From: Curtobacterium sp. MCBA15_012
GTDB taxonomy: Bacteria; Actinomycetota; Actinomycetes; Actinomycetales; Microbacteriaceae
Assembly: GCF_001864935.2 (NCBI RefSeq)
Contig: NZ_CP126267.1
Location: 2,976,001 to 3,040,000, forward strand
Direction: 5' to 3'
Length of the DNA: 64,000 nucleotides
This document shows positions 16,442 to 26,532 of this stretch, in pieces. The translations under genes were made by a program, and so were the position numbers. Within the stretch, counting starts at the first letter, position 1. Every line of letters begins with the position of its first letter. The notes under the pieces were generated by a model. The model did no database searches. It was not told where the DNA came from and worked only from the letters and a program-made list of their open reading frames with translations.

Positions 16442-16635
16442 ACGTGGGTCCGAAGCACCGCGACCGCCCGTGGACACGGAGCGAGCGCGCTGCCGAGATG
16501 CATCGACGCGCGAACGCCGATGCCCCGGCGTGGTGGCCGCGACGAGCGCTCTGGTCCTGGCGACTCGTCGTCCGTCCGGTCGGCAGGGCGATCGGCGTGG
16601 TGCTCGGCGCGGTGGGCGACGGCTTGTCGTTCTGA
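16438..16635 (+). CDS. Hypothetical small basic protein C (65 residues)
   Basis: Begins at GTG 16438 overlapping the previous stop. The product is basic and tryptophan-rich in the middle (DAPAWWPRRALWSWRLV) with an amphipathic or weakly membrane-associated C-terminal segment (VGRAIGVVLGAVGDGLSF). No family recognised. Last gene of the three-gene unit; converges on the lipoprotein gene. Confidence 0.55.
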   Translation: MNVGPKHRDRPWTRSERAAEMHRRANADAPAWWPRRALWSWRLVVRPVGRAIGVVLGAVGDGLSF

Positions 16636-16656
16636 CCGCGGTGGAGGCACGGTCCC

Positions 16657-17358
16657 TCAGGGCTCCCGCACCGGGTCACTCCACTTCGGGAAGGGCGCGG
16701 ACACCCCGGGCGCCGACTCCTCGGGGAAGTCCGCCGGGTCTCGGACTGCGATCGCCTCGACGAGCGCATCGGTGTCGTTGGTCCAGAACGTCTCGCTGTA
16801 GACGCCGACCGAGTACTGGCCGTTCTTCCGCACCGTCCACGTCACCCACCAGCCGTCCCCGGTGTCCGCCCGCAGCTCGGTGCTCTGCCCGATCTCGGCG
16901 CTCCGCGAACGCCACCCCTCCTCGTCGAACCAGCGCCGCATCGGTTCGAGGTCCGCAGCCGCGCCGGTCGCCCCCTCCGGGTGGAGGATCCGGACCGTCC
17001 GGAACGAGTAACTGTTCTCCGCCGTCGCCCCGTCGGGCACGTCGCCGAACGCATCGTCGCCGGGAAGCGGGAGAACGTCCCCGCCGTTCCAGGTCCACAC
17101 CCCGTCGGAGATCCGCGCCTGTGCGTCGGCGAGCAGCGCCTGACCTCGCTCGTACCGCTCACCGGCGAGATCGAACTCCTCGTGCAGACTCATCCGCTCC
17201 ACCTGCTGCCGGGTCGCCCCGGCGGCGTCTCGCGCACCCTGTTCGGCCACGTCGTTCCCTCTTCCTGTGCTGGTCGCGCACCCCGCCGTCGCGAGCAGGA
17301 GTGCGGCGAGCGCCGCGATCACGACTCGGCGTCGTGTGGTCGTCCTCAGGACACTCAT
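16657..17358 (-). CDS. Lipoprotein, paralogue of 43674-44444
   Basis: 233-residue predicted lipoprotein: basic n-region, hydrophobic core and lipobox A-T-A-G-C with Cys27. The mature domain is not a family I can name; it carries E-F-D-L-A-G-E-R-Y-E-R-G-Q, W-N-G-G-D-V and D-G-W-W-V-T-W-T-V motifs that recur almost unchanged in the protein at 43674-44444. ATG at 17358 overlaps the TGA of the upstream hydrolase gene by 4 nt, so the two are co-translated. This pairing of a putative secreted hydrolase with a surface lipoprotein is compatible with an effector-immunity pair, but that is inferred. Confidence 0.8.
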   Translation of the reverse strand: MSVLRTTTRRRVVIAALAALLLATAGCATSTGRGNDVAEQGARDAAGATRQQVERMSLHEEFDLAGERYERGQALLADAQARISDGVWTWNGGDVLPLPGDDAFGDVPDGATAENSYSFRTVRILHPEGATGAAADLEPMRRWFDEEGWRSRSAEIGQSTELRADTGDGWWVTWTVRKNGQYSVGVYSETFWTNDTDALVEAIAVRDPADFPEESAPGVSAPFPKWSDPVREP

Positions 17359-19193
17359 GAGCCCACCTTCCCCTTCGCAACGATCTCAGCGATCTCCTGC
17401 AACGACCTGGACTTCTTCGAGAGGTAGCCGACATCGTCGGATTCCGGGTCGTGCCACATGTCGTGGCCGGTCACGGACTCCGTCTCCGGACCGGCCTCCG
17501 ACGAGAACACTTGCACGCCGTCGAACAATCGCGGGTCGGCCCTGGTCAAGATGCCCAGACGCTGACCGACCGTGGCGAGTTGATCCGCTTGAGCCTGTGT
17601 GGCGTAGACGGCGCTGGCGTTGATGTCCTCGACTTCCGTACCGTACGGGAAGCCCACCGAGCCGTAGGACACGAACGAGTCGACGCGGTGTCGAGTGAGC
17701 TCGAGGCCTTGCACCGCGGTCGTGGACCCGTACGAGTGGGCGGCGACCGTGACGCGATCCGGAGGCCCTCCGGTCCTGCTGTCATGGATTCCGTCGAGGA
17801 ACGACGCGAGTTCGGCAGCTCCCGACTCCGAACGGTCGGGCAAACCGACCGTGCCGGGCACTGGCGCGTGGTAGCCGACCCAGGACACGACAGCGTACGT
17901 CTGGTCGGAGTCGGTCTCGTGCGCTCTTCGCAGGAGCCCTTCGGCCGCAACCACTCGTCCGCCCATCCCGGCGACGTCCGAGCTCATCCCCGGGACGTTC
18001 ACCGTCACGTTCGCGGCCGTGTCCAGGTCACCCAGCGACACCGCGGCGACCAGCGCGCCGTCGTGCTCACCGAACCCCACGAGTTGCGCCTTCTGCATCG
18101 TGGGGCCGCCCGGGAGGTACCTCGCCCGGACGTCGGCCTTGCGCACTGCTTCCTGGAGCCCCCGCACCTGTTCCGTGAAGTCGGACAGCCCGCGCTGCTC
18201 TCCGAAGCCCATGAGCTGGTACACCCGCTCGGGCTCCTCGACAGCAGCCGCGAGCACGGCGCGCGATGCGATGTCGCGCTTGGCTGCCGGAACCCCGTCG
18301 AGGTTCGCGAACAGGTACTGCGCGGCCAACGGCAGGGACCGCACGTACGCGTCCGTCTGCGGGAGCTGCGCGTACGCTTCGGCCACCTCCGCCGGGGTGA
18401 GGCCCGGTCGCAGGAGCCGCGCGAGTTCGGGGGACGACGACGTGACGGCGACGGCATCGAGCGCGAGATCGGGGAGGGATCCACCGCCCGCACGTTCGAA
18501 TGCCGTGGCGATGCCCTCGAGCCAACTTGCCTCCGCTGCGTTCTCGGCCAGCAGCGCATCGAAACCCCCGACCACCGTCGAGCCCTCGACGGGTGTCCAC
18601 GCGCACGTCGAACGGAACCTGCTCCAGGCGTTCTTCACCTGGATGAGGTGCTGTGCGGTGCTGAGGTCGGCAGCGCGGCTCGCGCCGGCGAAGACGCGGA
18701 GAGCGTCCGGGTCGGCTGCCGACGTCCCGCCGGAGCCGGCTGCACCGGACCGGACCCGCGCCCGTGGGGAGAAGTTCGCGGACAGCGGGGTGGGGCGGAC
18801 AGCGGTGTGGTCGGGGCGGACGTCGACGAGTCCGTCGACGAACGCCGACGACGCTGCGAACGGGTCGCCAGAAGCTCGGCGACGGTCACGCTCCGCCTCT
18901 CGTGCGGTCCACTCACGGACTGCACGCTGTCGACGACGCTCTTGGTCGGCCTCACGCCTGGCCTGTCCGACCGCGTCCCCCAAGTCTGCGAGCACCCCCG
19001 CGAGCTTCTGCGTGTCCTCCGACCGGACCGTGCTGCCCGCTGTGAAGAGCGTCGCATAACCGCCGCGGAAGTCCGTCGCGACGGTCTCGACCCGCACCCG
19101 GTTCGCGATCGCCTGAGCCCTGAGATCTCTGGAGGCGCCGTCGGCTGCGGCGACCAGCGCCTCGGCAACCGCGTCATCGAATGCGATCGTCAT
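17355..19193 (-). CDS. DUF1023-like alpha/beta hydrolase with helical N-terminal domain
   Basis: 612-residue protein. Residues 1-130 are predicted helical with a charged coiled-coil (RREADQERRRQ around 80-90), resembling the WXG100-like front halves of DUF1023 hydrolases; a variable linker follows. The C-terminal half has the hydrolase fold with nucleophile motif A-H-S-Y-G-S (Ser487) and later D/H-containing segments (GHDMWHDPES) that could complete the triad. No signal peptide is seen. ATG 19193 is supported by the same upstream sequence as its truncated relative at 44444. Directly coupled to the lipoprotein gene downstream. Substrate unknown; lipid or ester cleavage is plausible. Confidence 0.75.
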   Translation of the reverse strand: MTIAFDDAVAEALVAAADGASRDLRAQAIANRVRVETVATDFRGGYATLFTAGSTVRSEDTQKLAGVLADLGDAVGQARREADQERRRQRAVREWTAREAERDRRRASGDPFAASSAFVDGLVDVRPDHTAVRPTPLSANFSPRARVRSGAAGSGGTSAADPDALRVFAGASRAADLSTAQHLIQVKNAWSRFRSTCAWTPVEGSTVVGGFDALLAENAAEASWLEGIATAFERAGGGSLPDLALDAVAVTSSSPELARLLRPGLTPAEVAEAYAQLPQTDAYVRSLPLAAQYLFANLDGVPAAKRDIASRAVLAAAVEEPERVYQLMGFGEQRGLSDFTEQVRGLQEAVRKADVRARYLPGGPTMQKAQLVGFGEHDGALVAAVSLGDLDTAANVTVNVPGMSSDVAGMGGRVVAAEGLLRRAHETDSDQTYAVVSWVGYHAPVPGTVGLPDRSESGAAELASFLDGIHDSRTGGPPDRVTVAAHSYGSTTAVQGLELTRHRVDSFVSYGSVGFPYGTEVEDINASAVYATQAQADQLATVGQRLGILTRADPRLFDGVQVFSSEAGPETESVTGHDMWHDPESDDVGYLSKKSRSLQEIAEIVAKGKVGS

Positions 19194-19240
19194 GCACACT
19201 ACCCCCGTCGTGTGACCCGTAATCTGATGTCCGACACTAC
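19194..19240 (-). promoter_or_regulatory. Promoter/leader shared with the locus at 44445-44487
   Basis: Read on the minus strand, TAGTGTCGGACATCAG and the CACACG...GGGGGT...GTGTGC stretch in front of ATG 19193 are conserved in front of GTG 44444. TAGTGT is a good -10 candidate. Conservation of non-coding sequence between the two loci shows they derive from one ancestor. Confidence 0.6.
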
Positions 19241-19265
19241 ACGATCCGCGGCTCGTCAGCCAGCG

Positions 19266-19301
19266 AGGTGCCGGCGGGCGGGCACGCGCGAGGTCCCCGT
19301 C
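19266..19301. repeat. 36-bp copy of a response-regulator HTH coding segment
   Basis: Bases 19266-19301 match 20712-20747 in 34 of 36 positions in the same orientation. The latter lies inside the helix-turn-helix part of the CitB-like response regulator gene (minus strand); the former is non-coding, between divergent genes. Origin is unclear: short duplication, gene-conversion remnant, or a relic of another regulator. Confidence 0.75.
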
Positions 19302-19343
19302 CGCGAACACGATCGTGGTGAATGCTGTCGCGAAGGAGCAACG

Positions 19344-20369
19344 ATGCGCCTTCTCGCCTACCTGCTGACGGTCGTCGTGCTGACTGCACTGTCGCTCGGG
19401 GCCGGGCTGCTCGTCGCCCTCCAGCTCGACGGTGCGCCGCAGGGACTCCGCGTCGCGACGTCGATCACCACGCCGTTCCTCGTCCTGGGGCCGATGCTGA
19501 TCGGGGCGTTCGCCGGGTACTGGGACCACCGGTCCTCGCCCGAGGGACGTCGGTACCTCCGCTGGTGGTTCGTCGGCGTCGTCGGCGCGGACGTGGTCGC
19601 CGCCGTGGTCGCCACCGTGGTCCTCGTGCTCGCGAGCGTGGCGGCCGGTGCGCCGTCCTGGGTCCCCGTGGTGCTCATCGCCGGCGCTGCGGTGCTGCTC
19701 GCCGTCGCGAGGCCGCTCGGCGACCGCTTCCGGAGGACGGAGCCCGTGGACGACCGGCCCGGCGACGACGTCGTACCCGCCCCGACGATCGTCCGCCGGA
19801 AGGTCCGCACGATCGCCGTCACATTCGCCATCGCCGCCGCCGTGGCCTCGATGATGCACACCCTGCTCGCGACGCTCCTCCGCGAACGCGGGCCGGACCT
19901 CGCGCAGGAGGCGTTCCTGGCGGGACAGCTGACGTTCACGGCGACGGCCATCGCCGCCGTGCTCGTCTCCCTGCCCTTCAGCCGTGCGCTCCGCGCCACC
20001 GGTGGTCGGGACATCGGACGACTGCGGCGCTTCGCGCAGGTCGTCCTCCGCGGGAAGGCACTCCTCCTCGACGCGGAGGACCAGCGCGGCGCACTCCGGT
20101 ATGCCCGGCTCCTCCCCCTCGTGCTGCGGTTCCAACTGGCGTTCACGGGACTGCTGTACGGCGGGATCACGTGCCAGTTCGTCTCATACGCCGTGCGCGG
20201 CGAACTCGGGCTGCTCCCCGTCGTGTTCCTGTTGCTGATGGCGGCCGTCCTGCTCTGGGCGGCGCCGCCGACGCTGCGCCGCATCCGGCGGGCGCGCGCG
20301 TACGCCGACCTGCACGGCGACGGTGCGCGTTCCGCCGTCGACGGCGGGGCACCGGCACCGGTCCCGTGA
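19344..20369 (+). CDS. Multi-pass membrane protein of unknown function
   Basis: 341 residues with about eight hydrophobic segments spread over the length and a basic C-terminal tail after the last one. ATG 19344 is preceded by GAAGGAG at 5 nt spacing. No family motif is recognised; it lacks transporter or enzyme signatures I know. It is divergent from the hydrolase-lipoprotein unit and is followed by the second copy of the composite palindromic element. Confidence 0.7.
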   Translation: MRLLAYLLTVVVLTALSLGAGLLVALQLDGAPQGLRVATSITTPFLVLGPMLIGAFAGYWDHRSSPEGRRYLRWWFVGVVGADVVAAVVATVVLVLASVAAGAPSWVPVVLIAGAAVLLAVARPLGDRFRRTEPVDDRPGDDVVPAPTIVRRKVRTIAVTFAIAAAVASMMHTLLATLLRERGPDLAQEAFLAGQLTFTATAIAAVLVSLPFSRALRATGGRDIGRLRRFAQVVLRGKALLLDAEDQRGALRYARLLPLVLRFQLAFTGLLYGGITCQFVSYAVRGELGLLPVVFLLLMAAVLLWAAPPTLRRIRRARAYADLHGDGARSAVDGGAPAPVP

Positions 20370-20430
20370 CCGGGACACGCCCCCGGACGACTCGGCGCGC
20401 GTCCGCCGGTCCGACCGGACGACTGCCGGG

Positions 20431-20558
20431 CGGGAGGCGCGGTGCCGACCCGCACCGCGCCTCCCGTCCGCCCGTGGTCGCGTCAGCGACCTGTCTTCGG
20501 TCTGCCCCATTGACGATCCCGGTGCAGCATGCGCGGAGTTCGCGTACCGGGATCGTCA
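20431..20558. repeat. Composite palindromic element, copy 2 (three modules)
   Basis: Module 1: CGGGAGGCGCGGTGC (20431-20445) and its complement at 20452-20466 around loop CGACCC. Module 2: GTGGTCGCGTCAGCGACC at 20474-20491 (stem GGTCGC/GCGACC, loop GTCA). Module 3: TGACGATCCCGGT (20511-20523) and ACCGGGATCGTCA (20546-20558), perfect 13-bp arms. Same order as copy 1 at 15721-15929 but more compact. Lies between convergent genes, so it may act as a two-way terminator. Confidence 0.8.
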
Positions 20559-20620
20559 TGACCACGAGACCGGATGCCGTCTCGCCGGGCCGTCGCTCGA
20601 GACCGCACTCGCGGGTCAGG

Positions 20621-21301
20621 TCACCGTAGCCAGCGGTACTCGTACTCCGGTCTCCCCTGGCCGCTGTGCCGGACGTCCTTCTCGACCTGCCCGACGGCGA
20701 CGAAGTGCTCCAGGTACCGGCGGGCGGTCACGCGCGAGGTCCCCGTCGCCTGCGCCACCTCGGTCGCCGAAGCCCCGCCGACCGCACGCATCAGGACGCC
20801 CTCGATCGACTCGAGCGTCTCGCGCGCGATGCCCTTCTCCGGCTCGGTCGGCACCGCCGGGCGGAGCGTGCCGAGCCGCTGGTCGATGTCCGCCTGCGAG
20901 AGCGACCGACGGTCGTCGAACCCGCGGCGGTACTCGCGGTACGTGGTCAGGCGGTCGGCGAAGGTGCGGAAGCTGAACGGCTTGACGAGGTACTGCACGA
21001 TGCCGAGCGCGATCGCGTTCCGCACGCCCCGGACGTCGTTCGCAGCGGTGACGGCGATGACGTCGACGGCGGACCCGGCGGTGCGCAGGGCGCGGACGAG
21101 CTGCAGGCCGTGGGCGTCGGGCAGGTTGAAGTCGAGCAGGACGAGGTCGGGCTTCTCGGCGGCGACCGCGGCGAGCATCTCCCGTCCGGTCGCCGCGGAG
21201 GCGACCACCGTGAAGCCCTCCACCCGCGCGACGTACGCGGCGTGGGCCTCCGCGGTGAGGGGTTCGTCCTCGACGATCAGGACCCGGATCGTGTCGGTCA
21301 C
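20621..21301 (-). CDS. Response regulator, CitB/DcuR family
   Basis: 226 residues. The receiver domain has the acidic pair E11-D12, phospho-acceptor D57 in LLDFNLP, T85 in VTAAND and K107 in LVKPFSF. The C-terminal helix-turn-helix (TEVAQATGTSRVTARRYLEH, about residues 185-205) is of the CitB type. GTG 21301 overlaps the stop of the sensor kinase gene (GTGA). By analogy with DcuSR/CitAB systems it should activate the divergent dicarboxylate transporter gene in response to extracellular C4-dicarboxylates or citrate. Confidence 0.9.
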   Translation of the reverse strand: MTDTIRVLIVEDEPLTAEAHAAYVARVEGFTVVASAATGREMLAAVAAEKPDLVLLDFNLPDAHGLQLVRALRTAGSAVDVIAVTAANDVRGVRNAIALGIVQYLVKPFSFRTFADRLTTYREYRRGFDDRRSLSQADIDQRLGTLRPAVPTEPEKGIARETLESIEGVLMRAVGGASATEVAQATGTSRVTARRYLEHFVAVGQVEKDVRHSGQGRPEYEYRWLR

Positions 21302-22932
21302 GCGACCACCTGCCGCGCGTCGAGGTCGACCACGAAGGTGCTCCCCGTGGGGCCGGTGTCGACGGTCATCGTCCCGCCGACGGCGGCGAGCGTGGAGCGG
21401 ACGAGGTCGAGTCCGATCCCCCGCCCCTCCGGCCCGGACGGCTTCGTCGACCACCCCCGTTCGTAGGCGGCACCGACGTCGGCGATGCCGGGGCCGTTGT
21501 CCTCGACCGTGATCCGCGTGTGCCCGTCGTCGAGCGTCGCGACGGTGACCAACACCCGCGGTCCGTCCGGTCCCCCGGCGTGTTCGGCCACGGCGTCCAC
21601 GGCGTTGTCGACGAGGTTCCCGAGCACCGTGATCACGTCGCTCGCGGGCGCGGACACCGCCCCTCGCAGGCCGCTGGTGTCGGCCACGAGCACGACGCCT
21701 CGCTCGTGCGCCTGCGCGCGCTTCCCGCTCAGCACGGCGGCGAGCACCTGGGCGGTCGCGGTGAGCGGTTCCCCGCCGTCGGCGCGGACACCGACCTCGG
21801 GCGCCCCGGCGTCCGCGTGTCGGTCGAGCTCGTCCGACGCGAACCGGATCGCCTCGTCGACCCGACCGAGTTCCATGAGGGCGACGACCGCGTGCATCCG
21901 GTTGGCGAACTCGTGCGTCTGCGACCGCAGCGCGTCCGTGAGGGTCCGCGTCGCCGCGAGTTCCCCGGACAGGTGCAGCACCTCGGTCCGGTCCCGGATC
22001 GTGGCCACCGTGCCGAGCGGCTTCGCCGACCCCCGCGGGAACGCCAGCTCCTGGTTCACCACGAGCACACGGTCGGCCGTCTCGTGGGTCTCGTCCACCG
22101 CGCGGTCCCCGGACGCGAGCAGCGCCCGCAGACCCTCCGGCAGGTCGACCTCGGCGAGCGGGATCGGCTCCTGCCGTTCGGCGGGCGGGGGCAGGTGCAG
22201 CAGTTCCGCGGCCCGGTCGTTGTGCAGCACGACGGCTCCGGACCGGTCGATGACGACGAGTCCCTCGTGGACGGAGTGGAGCACGCCCTCGTACGAGGCG
22301 AACACCCGCGCGAGCTCCTCGGGACCGCGGCCACCGGTGACCCGGCCGAGGTACCGGCTGAGCAGCCACGAGAACAGCGCCGAGACCGCGACGATCGCCA
22401 GGGCGAGCACGACGACGGACACGAGCCGGGGCACCAGCGCGGTGGAGATGTTCGCGACGGTGACGCCCGCGGCGACGAGCCCGACGACCGTGCCGTCCTG
22501 GTCGGTGATCGGGGTGACCGCGCGCACCGAGGGGCCGAGCGTCCCGGCGAAGGTCTCGGTGAAGGTCTCGCCCCGCAGCGCCGGCGTGATCGTGCCGCGG
22601 AAGGGCCGGCCGATCTCGGCGCGGTCCGGGTGCGTCCAGCGGGTGCGGTCCGGCGCCATGATCGTGATGAAGTCCGTCTGCGTGCGGCGCATCAGGTCGA
22701 GCGCGTACGGCTCGAGCCGTGCGGAAGGATCGCTCGTCGACGCCTGCTCGACGACGAAGGGGTTCCGCGCGATCGAGACCGCGACGGCGGTGCTCCGGTC
22801 GGCGGCACGCTCCTCGAGGTCCGCGCGCGCCGACGACCAGCTCCAGGCGCCGCCCACCGCGACGCCGACCACGACGAACAACAGCTGCAGCGCGAACAGC
22901 CGCCTGGCGATGCTCCAACGTCTCGGTGCCAC
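21298..22932 (-). CDS. Sensor histidine kinase, CitA/DcuS family
   Basis: 544-residue membrane kinase: transmembrane helix at about 12-33, periplasmic PASp-like sensor domain (35-165), second transmembrane helix (167-192), cytoplasmic PAS (205-320), H-box S-Q-T-H-E-F-A-N-R-M-H with H340, then N-box (LVDNAVDAV) and G-boxes (DNGPGI, GRGIGL). The order is typical of the citrate/C4-dicarboxylate sensors. GTG 22932 is chosen because GAGGAGGA lies 7-9 nt upstream; an ATG 12 codons earlier (22968) has none. Divergent from the symporter gene it probably controls. Confidence 0.9.
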   Translation of the reverse strand: MAPRRWSIARRLFALQLLFVVVGVAVGGAWSWSSARADLEERAADRSTAVAVSIARNPFVVEQASTSDPSARLEPYALDLMRRTQTDFITIMAPDRTRWTHPDRAEIGRPFRGTITPALRGETFTETFAGTLGPSVRAVTPITDQDGTVVGLVAAGVTVANISTALVPRLVSVVVLALAIVAVSALFSWLLSRYLGRVTGGRGPEELARVFASYEGVLHSVHEGLVVIDRSGAVVLHNDRAAELLHLPPPAERQEPIPLAEVDLPEGLRALLASGDRAVDETHETADRVLVVNQELAFPRGSAKPLGTVATIRDRTEVLHLSGELAATRTLTDALRSQTHEFANRMHAVVALMELGRVDEAIRFASDELDRHADAGAPEVGVRADGGEPLTATAQVLAAVLSGKRAQAHERGVVLVADTSGLRGAVSAPASDVITVLGNLVDNAVDAVAEHAGGPDGPRVLVTVATLDDGHTRITVEDNGPGIADVGAAYERGWSTKPSGPEGRGIGLDLVRSTLAAVGGTMTVDTGPTGSTFVVDLDARQVVA

Positions 22933-23002
22933 GGTCCGATCCTCCTCGCCTCGTCGCGGGACCCCCATTCTGCGACACGACCCGACCGCCTGGGACCATC
23001 CG

Positions 23003-23020
23003 TGAACGCAATGAACACAA
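23003..23020. promoter_or_regulatory. Direct repeat TGAACGCAA-TGAACACAA, candidate response-regulator site
   Basis: Two adjacent 9-mers (8 of 9 identical) lie in the intergenic region between the sensor kinase and the symporter, about 100 bp upstream of the symporter ATG. Direct repeats of this sort are used by CitB-type activators; assignment is inferred from position. Confidence 0.45.
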
Positions 23021-23121
23021 GTCCCCTCCCGTGTGCGGTCCGCGGCAGGGTGGGCCCGTCCCCACCGGGGAACGAGCCGACCGAGGTGACGACGCCCCGG
23101 TCCTGACGACAAGGAAGTCTC

Positions 23122-24543
23122 ATGGCATCGACGCACTCGTCCACCGCACGCCCTGCGCGGCGTCGCGGGCTGGACCGCTCGCACTGGCTCTACATCGCGG
23201 TCATCGCAGCCGTGGCCGCCGGCATCGTGGTCGGGCTCACGGCACCGACCTTCGCGGTCGGTCTCAAGCCGATCGGGGACGGCTTCATCGCCCTCATCAA
23301 GATGATGATCGCCCCCGTCATCTTCTGCACGATCGTCCTCGGTGTCGGCTCGATCGCCAAGGCGGCGACGGTCGGCAAGGTCGGCGGGCTCGCGCTCGGG
23401 TACTTCATCGCGATGTCGACCTTCGCCCTCGCGATCGGCCTCGTCGTCGGCAACCTCATCCACCCGGGCGACCACCTCGACATGTCGACCGCGAAGTACG
23501 ACCCGCCGGCCGGTTCCGCCGAGGACGCGTCGTCGACGTCCGGCTTCCTGCTCGGGATCATCCCCGCCACGCTCGTGTCGTCGCTGACGAGCGGCAGCAT
23601 CCTGCAGACGCTCTTCGTGGCGCTGCTCGTCGGTTTCGCGCTCCAGGCGATGGGCGAGAAGGGCGCACCGATCCTCACCGGCATCCGGCACCTGCAGGCC
23701 CTCGTGTTCCGCATCCTCGCGATGGTGATGTGGGCCGCCCCGGTCGGTGCCTTCGGCGCGATCGCGGCCGTGGTCGGCGCCACCGGCGTCGCGGCGCTCG
23801 TGGCCCTCGGCACGCTCATGGTCGCGTTCTACATCACGTGCATCGTCTTCGTCGTCGGGGTCCTGGGCCTCCTGCTCCGCCTCGTGACCGGCGTGAACAT
23901 CTTCCGGCTCATGAAGTACCTCGGCCGCGAGTACCTGCTCATCGTCTCGACCTCCTCGAGCGAGGTCAGCCTGCCCCGGCTCATCGCGAAGATGGAGCAC
24001 CTCGGCGTCTCGAAGCCCGTCGTCGGCGTCACCGTCCCGACCGGCTACTCGTTCAACCTCGACGGCACCGCCATCTACCTGACGATGTCGTCGCTGTTCA
24101 TCGCGAACGCGCTCGGCACCCCGCTGAACATCCCGGAGCAGATCTCGCTCCTGGTCTTCATGATCATCGCCTCGAAGGGCGCCGCGGGCGTCACCGGTGC
24201 CGGCCTCGCGACCCTCGCCGGCGGGCTGCAGGCGCACCGCCCCGACCTGGTGAACGGCGTCGGGCTCATCGTCGGCATCGACCGGTTCATGTCCGAGGCC
24301 CGCGCCCTGACGAACTTCACCGGCAACGCGGTCGCGACCGTCCTGGTCGGCACGTGGACCCGGCAGATCGACAAGGAGCAGGTCGAGCGGGTCCTGTCCG
24401 GAGCGGCGCCGTTCGACGAGCGGACGATGTCCGCCGACGACCACGGCGCTCCCGCCCCCGTCGAGCGCGAGCGCATCTCGACCGAGGCCGTCCGCACGAT
24501 CGTCGAGCCCGAGCGCTCCGCAGCGTCCGCCGACCGCCGCTGA
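23122..24543 (+). CDS. dctA: Cation:dicarboxylate symporter (DctA family)
   Basis: 473-residue membrane carrier that imports C4-dicarboxylates with protons or sodium. Eight or so membrane segments, the serine-rich motif TSSSEVSLP (re-entrant loop 1), the GYSFNLDGTAIY segment and the N-F-T-G-N-A-V-A metal/substrate site near the end are all present, matching DctA/GltP carriers. AGGAAG precedes ATG 23122. The acidic 45-residue tail is extra. Context with a CitAB-type system, pckG and gapB indicates growth on dicarboxylates through gluconeogenesis. Confidence 0.93.
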   Translation: MASTHSSTARPARRRGLDRSHWLYIAVIAAVAAGIVVGLTAPTFAVGLKPIGDGFIALIKMMIAPVIFCTIVLGVGSIAKAATVGKVGGLALGYFIAMSTFALAIGLVVGNLIHPGDHLDMSTAKYDPPAGSAEDASSTSGFLLGIIPATLVSSLTSGSILQTLFVALLVGFALQAMGEKGAPILTGIRHLQALVFRILAMVMWAAPVGAFGAIAAVVGATGVAALVALGTLMVAFYITCIVFVVGVLGLLLRLVTGVNIFRLMKYLGREYLLIVSTSSSEVSLPRLIAKMEHLGVSKPVVGVTVPTGYSFNLDGTAIYLTMSSLFIANALGTPLNIPEQISLLVFMIIASKGAAGVTGAGLATLAGGLQAHRPDLVNGVGLIVGIDRFMSEARALTNFTGNAVATVLVGTWTRQIDKEQVERVLSGAAPFDERTMSADDHGAPAPVERERISTEAVRTIVEPERSAASADRR

Positions 24544-24549
24544 CGGCGA

Positions 24550-24578
24550 CGGCCGGCCCCCACTGACGGGGTCGGCCG
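24550..24578. terminator. Hairpin between dctA and pckG
   Basis: CGGCCGGCCCC (24550-24560) pairs with CGGGG-T-CGGCCG (24567-24578 region) with one mismatch, loop CACTGA. It starts 7 bp after the dctA stop and may attenuate read-through to pckG. Confidence 0.45.
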
Positions 24579-24657
24579 ACCGCCGCCTCCGCGCCCACCA
24601 CCACTCCGCCCGTCCCGCCCGGCGCTGACGCGCCGGCCCGCCCCGAGGAGATCGCCG

Positions 24658-26531
<1,874 letters not shown>

Positions 26532-26532
<1 letters not shown>

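Noticed and set aside
17451..20369. Long open frames opposite the hydrolase and many other genes
   Set aside because: Typical high-GC antisense frames with arginine/proline-rich products and no family motifs; only the 19344-20369 part is real.
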